From NCBI GenBank assembly GCA_951828385.1, contig OX639973.1:1-64000 (forward strand): a DNA stretch of 64,000 bases. Direction: 5' to 3'. The translations under genes were made by a program, and so were the position numbers. Below are positions 44,089-52,391 of this stretch, one piece after another. The notes under the pieces are model-generated. The model saw nothing but the letters and a program-made list of their open reading frames with translations. It was not told the origin of the DNA and made no database searches. The stretch's first letter is position 1, and each line of letters starts with the position of its first letter. The stretch comes from an uncultured Poribacteria bacterium (GTDB lineage: Bacteria; Poribacteria; WGA-4E; WGA-3G).

Positions 44089-44162
44089 AACGTGAGTTTG
44101 ATAAAACGAGACTCCGTGTTTCTCGTAGGGGCGAGGTCCTCTCGTCCGTAGGGGTTAGGTGA

Positions 44163-44267
44163 CCTATTTGGAATAACGATATTTTCTGTGTGCGTCTAAA
44201 CGTTGACCCATCGGATACTGAGTTCCAAGAGATTGCTGTCGGTGTAGACCCAGGCAGTAAAAAGGAA
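44163..44267 (+). pseudogene. Fragment of an IscB/RRXRR-type nuclease gene
   Basis: Read in frame from 44163 the DNA encodes PIWNNDIFCVRLNVDPSDTE, FQEIAVGVDPGSKKE. GVDPGSK followed by KE is the RuvC-I start of IscB and RRXRR-type proteins, and the lead-in (DPS.TE.QEIAVGVDPGSK) is typical of them. A TGA lies just upstream in frame, and the frame ends soon after 44267, so only about 35 codons survive. It directly abuts the start of the response-regulator gene. Confidence 0.55.
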
Positions 44268-44274
44268 AATCTAA

Positions 44275-44967
44275 ATGGATGCAAAAATTTTAATTGTTGA
44301 AGATGAACGCGATATCGCGGATTTATTACGATATAACCTACAAGAATCAGGCTTCAAAACAGATTATGTCCGAAACGGCGCAGATGCCCTGCAGCGGGCT
44401 GTTGAGAAAACACCGGACCTTATCTTATTGGATTTGATGCTCCCGGAAGTTGATGGAATGATTGTTTGTCGCTTACTAAAGAACGACCCAAGGACTAAAA
44501 ATATTCCTATCGTGATGGTAACAGCAAAAACAGAAGAAAAAGATAGGGTCGCTGGATTAGAACTCGGCGCGGATGATTACATCATAAAGCCTTTTAGTCC
44601 AAGGGAAGTCGTCCTACGGGTATCTGCTGTACTACGCCGTATCCAAATCGGTAAACAGACGGAAAGCACCAAACGGATCGAAACGCATGGCGTAACAATC
44701 GATCTCGATAAACATCAGGTACTTACCGAGAGCGGTCCAATTGACCTGACCGCTACCGAATTTAAACTCATCACGCTATTCGCACGGTCACCCGGACGCG
44801 TCTTCACGCGCGATATTCTCATGGATGTGATATGGGGACAGGATTATTACGGCATCGACCGGACGGTGGATACGCATGTGAGTCGGCTTCGCCGCAAACT
44901 CGGCGAATTCGGCAAGCATATTGAAACGGTGCATGGGGTCGGCTATCGGTTTAAGGAAAGGGGTTGA
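44275..44967 (+). CDS. OmpR/PhoB-family response regulator
   Basis: 230 aa. Receiver domain: KILIVEDERDIADLL with the acidic pocket, phospho-Asp in DLILLDLMLPEVDG (Asp near 53), Thr in IVMVTAKTEEKD and Lys in DDYIIKPF. A winged-helix output domain follows (VLTESGPIDLTATEFKLITLF, VDTHVSRLRRKLG, IETVHGVGYRFKE). No histidine kinase is adjacent, which is unusual for this class; the partner must be elsewhere. Confidence 0.95.
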   Translation: MDAKILIVEDERDIADLLRYNLQESGFKTDYVRNGADALQRAVEKTPDLILLDLMLPEVDGMIVCRLLKNDPRTKNIPIVMVTAKTEEKDRVAGLELGADDYIIKPFSPREVVLRVSAVLRRIQIGKQTESTKRIETHGVTIDLDKHQVLTESGPIDLTATEFKLITLFARSPGRVFTRDILMDVIWGQDYYGIDRTVDTHVSRLRRKLGEFGKHIETVHGVGYRFKERG

Positions 44968-45127
44968 GGACTGCTACACCCGAGGCCTTCAATCCGCATG
45001 TAGAAGGGATCTTCAAATCCTGATGCTAACTGCTGATGAAGTGCTTCCAAGCGAGAGGGAACCTTCACGGCCGCCTCTCACATTGGATTGCACTTGTAAG
45101 ATTAATATACAGATTTCGCACTTGCAC

Positions 45128-45502
45128 CTACGGAAACTCTATTCCGAGTTTTCGACACACCTTTCGGATTTTGTTAATCGCACCGCCTACCTGCCTGCCG
45201 TTCCGTGTAACACCAAAGAGATGCTGACTCACAACACGGCGAGAAATGCCGAGGATATTCCCAATCTCTTCCTGTGTTTTGCCTTTATAAAAGTAGAGTT
45301 GGATACACTCGGTTTGACGTTCGGTTAACTCCTTCGCGATAATTTGACGAACCTGTTCTAAGACCGCCTGCCGCTTCGCACGACGTGCTTCCGTATATTC
45401 GTCATCAGGGGCTCGATACCAGAAATAGTCTTCGGTGGTGAACTGGTCAAAAAAATCCGGCGGGACCGGAATCTCCCAAAAATCTGGATTAAATCTGGGC
45501 AT
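45128..45502 (-). CDS. Small sigma-70-region-4-like HTH protein
   Basis: 124 aa. The C-terminal half reads LTERQTECIQLYFYKGKTQEEIGNILGISRRVVSQHLFG, a sigma-70 region 4 / LuxR-type helix-turn-helix. The N-terminal half (FWEIPVPPDFFDQF) is not recognised. No region 2 is present, so it is not a complete sigma factor; a DNA-binding regulator is likelier. The start is an ATG preceded by TGAGGGAGTTGC. Confidence 0.75.
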   Translation of the reverse strand: MPRFNPDFWEIPVPPDFFDQFTTEDYFWYRAPDDEYTEARRAKRQAVLEQVRQIIAKELTERQTECIQLYFYKGKTQEEIGNILGISRRVVSQHLFGVTRNGRQVGGAINKIRKVCRKLGIEFP

Positions 45503-46114
45503 AGATAGAGCAACTCCCTCAGTGTGAGGTGATCGCGCCTATGCCATTCTCAATCAAATTATGATAATGGGCAGAGGCACCATCGCCTTGAACTGGATAC
45601 GTTCAAATAAATTATAGCGTGGTTCAAACTGACTCTAAATAACATTATAGGTACCTCCTCCTTCTTATTTTCTGTTTGTGGTTTGAAACGGTGCAAGGGG
45701 GTCAAAACGACCACCGCTCGCAAACTATTCTGAATAGTATACTAAAAAACACAAAAATATGCCATAAAAATTGGGTTCGACGCGTGACGCGTAGCCTGAC
45801 CCGAAAATAGCATACTTTGAAAATGGGGGACAGAGAGAGTTCAACCCTCCGTCCCTTTCCAAAGAGTGCGACACTTAGTGTCACACCACAAGGGCGTAAC
45901 ACTAAGTGTCACACCTCCTCTGGTTTGCTAACATAACAATTTCCTCCTTTTTCTCTCTACCGCGATAAAGCGGTATTAGGATACCATCGCCATTAAAAAT
46001 GACAATGATTCACTTAAACACATTTTCGGATGCACTTTTGCATGTTTTCGCGAAAAAAAAGTGAAAAAATATCTTTTCGGGTTGGAAAGTGATGCAGATC
46101 GCTTTTGCAAATTG
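45503..46114. other. 612-base spacer with inverted repeats
   Basis: It holds the GACACTTAGTGTC/ACACTAAGTGTC pair (45868-45914) and an imperfect GGGACAGAGAG...CTCCGTCCC hairpin (about 45826-45857). CTAAATAACATTAT (45634-45647) is shared with 54311-54324, and GGATGCACTTTT (46028-46039) is shared with 54353 and 56678. These are probably control and termination elements for the flanking minus-strand genes. Confidence 0.45.
45868..45914. promoter_or_regulatory. Inverted repeat GCGACACTTAGTGTC / AACACTAAGTGTC
   Basis: Two copies of an ACACTAAGTGT-type palindrome lie in inverted order, 14-16 bases apart. They could be a paired operator or an alternative stem. They lie about 370-410 bases upstream of the HTH gene at 45128. 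Confidence 0.4.
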
Positions 46115-48007
46115 CTATTGCCATGTAACCTGGGTCATATCCCATAGCATAACCACACCACCTTCGTCTATACTGGCAAGTATGTGTCCATCAGGACTGA
46201 AGGCTAACGCCCGGACCCAGGTCGTATGTCCAGTGAGGGTAACTGTGTTTCGCTCAGTGAATGTGTCCCGCAACCGAATCACTCCAGCACATCCACTCGC
46301 AAGTATGCGTCCATCCGGACTAAAGGCGACAGACAAAACACTACTTTTTGTAGGTTCTTTGAAGGTATTTAGCAGTTTACCTGTTTCCACATCCCATAAA
46401 CACATTGTGGCATCGTCACTACCACTTGCAAGCACGGTGCCACTTGGCGAAAATGCGACAGCAGCAACTGCATTCGTGTGCCCAACAAGTGAGTCTTTAT
46501 GTTTACCGGTGTGCACATCCCATAACCGAATCACTGGTTCATTCGTTATACTGGCAATCGTCTGTCCGTCGGGACTCAGCGAAATAGCTCTGACTTCTTG
46601 GTGGTGCTCCAGTGCTGTAATGTCCCCCGTAATGGTTTGTAGCGGCTGACCAGTGTCAACGTCCCAAATACGGATGGTATTGTCCCAACTCCCACTTATA
46701 AGTGTTGTACCGTCCGGTGAATAGACGAGAGAAGGCACACCGTTTGTATGTCCTTCTATCGTTTTTTGGAGTTGTCCGGTATCCACATTCCAAATACGAA
46801 TGTTACCGTCCCAATCCGCGCTCACAAAGTTTCGCCCATCCGGTGAGTAGGCTACTGAAATAACTGTATCTGTATGTCCGGTCAGGATTCTCAGAAGTTG
46901 TCGGTTTTGTACATTTCGGATCGGAATTGTGTTGTTTGCTACTCCACCATGTGCAAGCATCTGACCATCCGGTGAAAATGCCACCGTTCTCCCAAAGCCG
47001 GTATGTCCGGTGATCGTCCTCAAGAGTTTGGCTGTCCGTACATCCCAAAAACGGATCGTTCCCTCGAGGTCACTCATACTGGTAACGGTTTTCCCATCTG
47101 GTGAGTAGAGGACAGCATCAACACCATTGGTATGTCCGGTAAGGGTTTTCAAGAGTTCACCGGTGCTCGCGTTCCAAAAACGGATTGTCTTATCCCCACT
47201 GCCGCTCACAAGTGTAGTGCCATCTTCTGAATAGATCAGAGAGTTAACGTCATACGCATGCCCAGTGAGTTTTTTTAGGAGTTCTCCGGTGTCAGTATCC
47301 CAAATACAGATATGACCCTCCCTCCCTCCACTCACAAGGTTTCGCCCATCTGGAGAATATGCAAGACTAAAAATAATTTCTGGATGCTCAATAATCTTCA
47401 GGAGTTGTCCGGTATCCACATCCCAAATACGAATTGTTGCCCTGTTTTCCCAATCAACACTTGCCAGCATTTTCCCATCTTTTGAATGCGCTATCATGTT
47501 GATACGATCCGTGTGCCCTACAAAGGTTTTTAACAGTTCTCCGGTGTGGACATCCCACAGTTGAACTGCGTTGTCCCGATTTCCGCCTGCAAGCGTTTCC
47601 CCGGTAGGACTGAATGTTAATCGGTGGATCCCGTATGTGTCTCCTACAAGAACACTTCTCAATTTCTTAGCCTGCAGGTCCCATAAATAAACGCTGCCGT
47701 CACTTGCAGCAGCAAGTGTCTTTCCATCAGGACTGAGGCGCATATCTTCAGTGAAGGGTTCTGTGATGAGATCCAGTGCTTCACCCGTACGGACATCGTA
47801 TATCCATACACCGATCGAACTCAAAACGGCGAGGCGATGACCATCTGGAAGATAGACGCAATCGGTGAGCTTGCCCTTCCCAAAACGCGCGATCGCGCCT
47901 TCAGGCAGTTGCCATCGGGTGTAATCTTGTGCAGGGCTGCTCGGGAGAAAGAGAGCAGCGGTTAATAAGAGGATAAGCATAACGGGAAAAAATAGTCCTG
48001 CTTTCAT
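46115..48007 (-). CDS. Secreted WD40-repeat protein 1
   Basis: 630 aa with signal peptide MKAGLFFPVMLILLLTAALFLPSSPAQ, so export is likely. About 14 WD40 blades follow, each with the pattern H(T/K)..V..L.YSPDG..L.SG..D.TIR(F/I)WD(V/A).TG.LL.T. Two seven-bladed propellers fit the length. No catalytic domain is seen. It is a paralogue of 52392, sharing the exported N-terminus (AQDYTRW.LPEGAI.RFG.G). WD40 propellers scaffold protein complexes; in this phylum such secreted forms are numerous. Confidence 0.93.
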   Translation of the reverse strand: MKAGLFFPVMLILLLTAALFLPSSPAQDYTRWQLPEGAIARFGKGKLTDCVYLPDGHRLAVLSSIGVWIYDVRTGEALDLITEPFTEDMRLSPDGKTLAAASDGSVYLWDLQAKKLRSVLVGDTYGIHRLTFSPTGETLAGGNRDNAVQLWDVHTGELLKTFVGHTDRINMIAHSKDGKMLASVDWENRATIRIWDVDTGQLLKIIEHPEIIFSLAYSPDGRNLVSGGREGHICIWDTDTGELLKKLTGHAYDVNSLIYSEDGTTLVSGSGDKTIRFWNASTGELLKTLTGHTNGVDAVLYSPDGKTVTSMSDLEGTIRFWDVRTAKLLRTITGHTGFGRTVAFSPDGQMLAHGGVANNTIPIRNVQNRQLLRILTGHTDTVISVAYSPDGRNFVSADWDGNIRIWNVDTGQLQKTIEGHTNGVPSLVYSPDGTTLISGSWDNTIRIWDVDTGQPLQTITGDITALEHHQEVRAISLSPDGQTIASITNEPVIRLWDVHTGKHKDSLVGHTNAVAAVAFSPSGTVLASGSDDATMCLWDVETGKLLNTFKEPTKSSVLSVAFSPDGRILASGCAGVIRLRDTFTERNTVTLTGHTTWVRALAFSPDGHILASIDEGGVVMLWDMTQVTWQ

Positions 48008-48129
48008 GTCAATAACTCCTCAATCTTGTTTTCAAGTTGCTCATCGAATCCGACATTGAAAATGCTTAACGGGTTAGGAGATAGGTCGTTGAGTAGTTCT
48101 CAACGAATAAGCGTCGTTATCATTTTGTT

Positions 48130-49239
48130 TCAAACCTCAACGCGCACGAACGCAAGATACGCGCCTGATAAAAGCACAAGAAAAAATAGCGTCAACAACA
48201 GCAAATCTATCGCCGCTATGTTGAAATCTTTACTAAAGTTGAGTGTATCTTCAAATTTGGGAACCGCTTCTGGACTGACGGGTTTCTCTGACATCCCTTC
48301 ACGAACCCCAATGATATGGAGACTTTCCGAATCCGCTTTATCAGTGTCAACAACAAACTCTCGGTATTCGCGGGCGTAAACTTTCACATTCTCTAAGAAT
48401 TGCTGGTGCCGCTCGAAACCCGTTCCAGCGAACGACTCAAGGAGATGCTGGAAAATCGTGACAGGAGACAATCGGGTGATGGCGCGTGCGCGGTTCACTT
48501 GTGAAATCTGTTGTTTTAAGCGTTCCTCCTGCAAGTGTTCCTGCTGTTCAGCGTCTTCAGAGACGAACGCACCATCCACCTCCATCCTTTTTCTTGAATC
48601 TCCACGCGCCTCCCGCCAACGAGACGAATATTTATCCTCAAGCGCATAATGCAGTTGCCATGAACGTGCATAAAGTCCGTGAGTCGCCTTGGGCAATGCG
48701 GAATCCCCCGCAATCGCAGCGAGCGTACCCGGCATAAAAACCACAAGAGAAACCCAAACCAATAGGAGGATCACCAGACTCACCGCGCTCCGTTGCACAC
48801 GCGCCGAAACGAGCAGCCCTAACGCAAGAAAAAGACACGTGTAAAGCACCGCAATGAAGAAGATGATGCCCAACCGTCCCCATGCCTCAGCAGTGAGGTG
48901 GACATCGCTTGATGTGGAAATCACCAAAAGGTTCATCAATATCGCAAGCGTAAACGGAATGCTAAGACTTATCAATGCCCCCAAAAATTTGCCAATCAGG
49001 ACAGTGTAACGCGGAAGTGCATTTGCCAATATCAATCGCAGGGTGCCACGTTCACGTTCACCAGAGATTGAATCAAAGGTAAACAGCAGTGCTATCAGGC
49101 TCAAAACGTAACCGATGATAAAACTCCAATCCACCAAGGTAACATCTGGACGTAAACTCCCTAAACCGGTATCAACTGGCGGATATGTAAGTATCCAGAA
49201 ACTTTCCAGTGTTCGCTTTTCAGCAAATACAAAACGTTT
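48130..49239 (-). pseudogene. ABC-2 permease missing its N-terminus
   Basis: The minus-strand frame is open from 49239 down to the stop at 48130 (369 codons). The first start-like codon is TTG 49137. The coding sequence contains VDWSFIIGYVLSLIALLFTFDSISGERERGTLRLILANALPRYTVLIGKFLGA, the core of ABC-2 (NatB-like) permeases, and five helices. The expected first membrane helix and about 100 N-terminal residues are absent. In frame, coding ends at a TAA (49240-49242) right at the edge of the inverted-repeat element 49248-49378. A shortened protein from TTG 49137 is possible but probably not functional. Confidence 0.6.
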
Positions 49240-49247
49240 TTACTGAC

Positions 49248-49378
49248 CTAGTAGTGCTTCAATGTTGAGTTTATAGGTAATCCTGTTCGTAGTAGGGCAA
49301 TTCATTGCCCGTTGCTGACGTGCGATAAATCGCACTACTACGAACCTACCCTCAGATTCAAAGTTGAAAGACTACTAG
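49248..49378. mobile_element. MITE-like inverted-repeat element
   Basis: CTAGTAGTGCTTCAATGTTGA at the left end (49248) is the imperfect complement of the right end (TCAAAGTTGAAAGACTACTAG, ending 49378). Inside, GTTCGTAGTAG...CTACTACGAAC forms an 11-bp stem holding GGGCAAT-TC-ATTGCCC and GTGCGAT-AA-ATCGCAC. The GTAGTAG core is shared with the repeats at 4792-5050. It cuts the upstream part of the ABC-2 permease gene. Confidence 0.6.
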
Positions 49379-49410
49379 TCCTTCTGCCTTTATCAAACTC
49401 ACGTTAAGTC

Positions 49411-49620
49411 CTAATAATCCGAAACAACAGAAACACGTGCCAAAAAAGCAGTGGCTTTTTGAGCGTCGGCACCCGTAGCGACTAACTTGAAGTGCCGACC
49501 TCGCCTGAAATTGTGAAAAATGTGTCCGATACTACCGGGTGAAACATTCCATGCACCATCCAGTGCTGCATCAGCATCCTCTTTTGAAGGAAGTTCAGTG
49601 TCGTCGTCAACTACCCAAGC
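49411..49620 (-). pseudogene. C-terminal gene fragment next to the TnpB element
   Basis: Minus-strand frame 49620-49411 encodes AWVVDDDTELPSKEDADAAL...FRRGRHFKLVATGADAQKAT, AFLARVSVVSDY and a stop (69 codons). There is no start codon, and the frame begins directly after the TnpB stop codon. It reads like a true protein end (biased composition, no stops) but is not recognised. It is probably the tail of a gene cut by the TnpB element, whose right end falls at about 49606. Confidence 0.45.
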
Positions 49621-51092
49621 CTAAAGACTTGGGCTTGTGATAGGAAACAACGTTAGCTGTGTTGCTTCCTGCAAGCCTTTGTCTTGTGCTTCGTTTTTGT
49701 TTCTCGTTTCATAGAGGGAGGTAACCCACCGCTCTCCACGAAAGGCAGCAGCTGCCTTAAGAAGTATGTTTATCGCAGCATTGTGGTCTCTGTCTAAAAC
49801 CGTGCCACAAAACTGACACTTAAAAGTTCGTATCGCCAGAGAGAGTTTCTTTGGCGACTTCTGACCGCAACAAGAGCAAGTTTGCGAGGTATTCTTGGGA
49901 TCAACTTGATGGAAGTGCAAACCGTCTCTTTCGGCTATGTCGGCACCCCATTTGAAGAAGGTTGCCCAAGACGCGTCGCTGATACTCTTGCTGAGATATT
50001 TGTTCTTTACCATATTAGATACGCGTAAGTTCTCTGCCACTAATACATTATTTTTCTGGTGGTGATAGAGTTTATAGACGAGTTTGCCGATAAAATCTTT
50101 ACGTCTGTTTGTTGTTCGCTCATGGTGTAAAGCGAGTTTGTGTTGTTGTTTCTTTCTACGGTGGCTACCTTTTTTCTTACGCGAAAGGTCCCTCGCGTGT
50201 TTTCGTGTCCGACCTTCTGCTTGACGATACCAACGCGGGTTGTCCTCTTTTTCGCCTTCAGAAGTTGTGAGATAGTGGGTCGTCCCCATATCAACCGCGA
50301 TTGCATCCGTGGGTTCTACCTTCGGTGTATCCGGAAGTTCGCAAGAGATATGGGCATACCAACCACTCGCTTTTTTGATGAGTGTAACTTCTTTCGGATC
50401 ACCTTGTAACGGGCGGTGCATGTATATCTTGACTTCACCTAACCCCGGCACTTTGAGTCGGTCGTGTTTCCAGGCTGTTTCACGGATAGGCGTCTGGCGA
50501 ACTTTTATGACCTTTCTATCTGTGTCTTTTGTCTTTCGCTGAACAACTTTTGGATATTTGCGAAGTTTCCACGTCATAGACCTAATCCGTTTACGGTGTC
50601 TTGGATACCCCTTTTTCGCAGCACCTTCTTCGCACCGGCTATAGAAACCGTCGTAAGCTTTGTCCGTGCGTTCCAAGGCACACACTTGCATATCCTGTGG
50701 CACTTCACGGAAGTCGGCATATTTTTTACGGGCAACTGTCAATTTGTTCTTCTGTTCGTTGCAAGAAACTTTTTTACCTTCAGTCTCCCATGCAACCTTG
50801 CGGTCATGGCGCGCAGAGTTCTGAAGTTCACAAAGGTGAGCCAGCCACTTCAATAAGGTTTGCTCTTGTGTTTGCGTAGGATACACAGGGTATCTAAATG
50901 TTAAAATCATGGGGTATCAGGTATCAGGTTTTTATCTCCAGTTAAGTGAGAGGCAGACACGTAACCTTACGATTACGCTTAACTTGTCTGCCTACCTGAT
51001 ACTCTCATTATACTACATTTTAGACCGAATGTCAAATTAAAATAGGAGCGGGCATTCCTCCCAAAGCTAAAGCATTGGGTTTCCTGCCCGAA
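49606..51092 (-). mobile_element. IS200/IS605-type TnpB element 1 (no tnpA)
   Basis: About 1487 bp in minus orientation. The left end (near 51092) is TTCGGGCAGGAA...GGAGGAATGCCC enclosing a CCCAA..CTTTAG..TTGGG hairpin. The right end (near 49606) has CCCAAG-TCTTTAGG-CTTGGG then GGGTAGTTGAC. Element 2 at 61744-63229 has the same ends and almost the same length (1486 bp), which supports the borders. A 90-base leader (50911-51002) before tnpB has nested inverted repeats: GTATCAGG/CCTGATAC and AGGCAGACA/TGTCTGCCT. The exact termini may lie up to 10 bases further out. Confidence 0.7.
49621..50910 (-). CDS. tnpB: TnpB-family RNA-guided nuclease 1
   Basis: 429 aa. N-terminal MILTFRYPVYPTQTQEQTLLKWLAHLCELQNSARHDRK is the usual TnpB/OrfB opening. 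The RuvC residues are Asp in AIAVDMGTTHYLTT, Glu in LVAENLRVSNM and Asp in VLDRDHNAAINIL. A zinc ribbon (CSCCGQKSP...CQFCG) lies between the last two. All three acidic residues are intact, so it may be active. TnpB uses an RNA made from the element's right end to cut DNA. The minus-strand ATG at 50910 follows the hairpin leader. Confidence 0.93.
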   Translation of the reverse strand: MILTFRYPVYPTQTQEQTLLKWLAHLCELQNSARHDRKVAWETEGKKVSCNEQKNKLTVARKKYADFREVPQDMQVCALERTDKAYDGFYSRCEEGAAKKGYPRHRKRIRSMTWKLRKYPKVVQRKTKDTDRKVIKVRQTPIRETAWKHDRLKVPGLGEVKIYMHRPLQGDPKEVTLIKKASGWYAHISCELPDTPKVEPTDAIAVDMGTTHYLTTSEGEKEDNPRWYRQAEGRTRKHARDLSRKKKGSHRRKKQQHKLALHHERTTNRRKDFIGKLVYKLYHHQKNNVLVAENLRVSNMVKNKYLSKSISDASWATFFKWGADIAERDGLHFHQVDPKNTSQTCSCCGQKSPKKLSLAIRTFKCQFCGTVLDRDHNAAINILLKAAAAFRGERWVTSLYETRNKNEAQDKGLQEATQLTLFPITSPSL

Positions 51093-51130
51093 GATTAGAT
51101 GAAACAACTCAAACGTCCCAGCCGACTCGC

Positions 51131-52270
51131 CTACACCACACGCGTGCGTCTTCCTTCAAATGCCGCTATAGAATGCTTTAACACCGTTAAATATGCTTGC
51201 GACGGCTTCCTATAAGGCAGCGCCGACTCCGGCTGATGCATAATCACCTCTGCCTCAGGAGTCAACGCCAGAATATCCACAGAGTCGGTATAATGCTGTT
51301 GCATTTTTTTAGCCACAAGGCTCGGTGTCTCGCCTTTCGCACCACTTATCAGTGCTGGTAATTCCCTAAGTAGCACCCATGTATTGACAAACTTTTCGTT
51401 GAGTGTCTCTATCACTTCTGAATCGGAGAGCGGACCCGCCCTCAAATATTTGCCGTTCGCTCAGCAAGATTCATCGTCTAAGCAGCCCCAGACCAGGACC
51501 GCATGCATCGGGCGGTGCGTTGCTTTCGCACGTTCAACTGCCTTCTCAATCGGCAGCCAGTCTATCTTCGCGAATGGGTAAAACTTCAATTCTAATGAAC
51601 GGCGTGCTTTTTCTGCCGTGATAACAGTCTCCCACGCAATTTCATCTCGGTCAGTCTCATCCATGGCGAGGAGTTCCATACGCGGCACAAAGACCATATC
51701 CGCACCACCACAGGCGTTGATGTCAACATTGCTATTGCGTGCAGGGAGTGCCAACGAAAACGCACGAACCGTTCCTCTTTTCAAATTGACGAACACCTGT
51801 CCGACATATTGCGATGGGATAAACTTGGCTTCGGACTCCCGTTCCCACGCCTCTTCAGCGTTTTCTTGTTGCGGCTCCTGATATGCATCACTTCCCAGTG
51901 TAAATTCGGCATGTAATCGGAAAGTGATCTCCGCATAATCTGAAGAACATGCCCGTAAGCACGCATAAGCACCCTCTTCACCGTTACCTAAATCAGCCCT
52001 TGCCCCCGGGTGAAACTGATAAAGGAAAGGGACAATACTGTTCGGGTCAAGTGCCCATACATCCCCTACGGCTACAGTTGAGGGTGGAAGGAACACCTTG
52101 AAATCCTCCACTTCATATTCCTTGACGCGGTGGCACGGTGATAGATCAAACATCTCAGCGAGTTGTGGTGAATCGTTGTGCATATTAAATGTAGCATCCG
52201 CAATCGGTTCCCAATGCGCATGCACCCGCACACTCGCCGAACTATTTAGCACGTTACAAAAGTTTATCAC
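51131..52270 (-). CDS. Selenoprotein N (SELENON) homologue, in-frame UGA read as selenocysteine
   Basis: 379 residues if the TGA at 51463-51461 is read as Sec270. The frame continues without break through it to the stop at 51131. Before it: FRLHAEFTLGSD, FIPSQYVGQVFVNLKRGTV, FVPRMELLAM, ARRSLELKFYPFAKIDWLPI, AKATHRPMHAVLVWGCLDDE SC-U. After it: NGKYLRAGPLSDSEVIETLNEKFVNTWVLLRELP. This parallels vertebrate SELENON, whose redox centre is SCUG in WGALDDQSCUG, with flanking segments YPFKKVSYLPF, LNESFISTWSLVKEL. A plausible bacterial SECIS hairpin follows (51443-51426). The start chosen is GTG 52270 (GGAG 7 bases upstream); the frame runs to a TTG at 52324. SELENON acts in ER redox/calcium control in animals; the bacterial role is unknown. 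Confidence 0.85.
51426..51443 (-). promoter_or_regulatory. Candidate bacterial SECIS element
   Basis: On the mRNA strand GAGGGCG-GGUC-CGCUCUC forms a 7-bp stem (one G-U pair) with a GGUC apical loop. It starts 17 bases after the UGA and lies in the coding frame. Bacterial SECIS hairpins lie just 3' of the Sec codon and carry an apical GGU or GU that SelB recognises. Confidence 0.6.
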
Positions 52271-52391
52271 TGTTTTTCTCCATTGCCATGAACATTTCGT
52301 TTTTCCATAGTTGTAATAACTCAATATGTTCAGTCTACCAACATCACAGAAATTTTGTTAGAAAAACGTTGCTGCGCTGTCTTTCAAGACA

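Noticed and set aside
46089-46649. Plus-strand ORFs inside the WD40 genes
   Set aside because: Repeated blades make antisense frames open; the peptides are low-complexity and shadow the WD40 repeats.
51131-51445. A separate small gene starting at the TTG after the TGA
   Set aside because: It continues the SELENON frame in register, and both parts align to consecutive parts of SELENON, so it is one gene with a recoded UGA.
51461-51463. The TGA as a nonsense mutation in a pseudogene
   Set aside because: The stop falls exactly at the known Sec position in SC-U, and no other damage is present, so recoding is the better reading.
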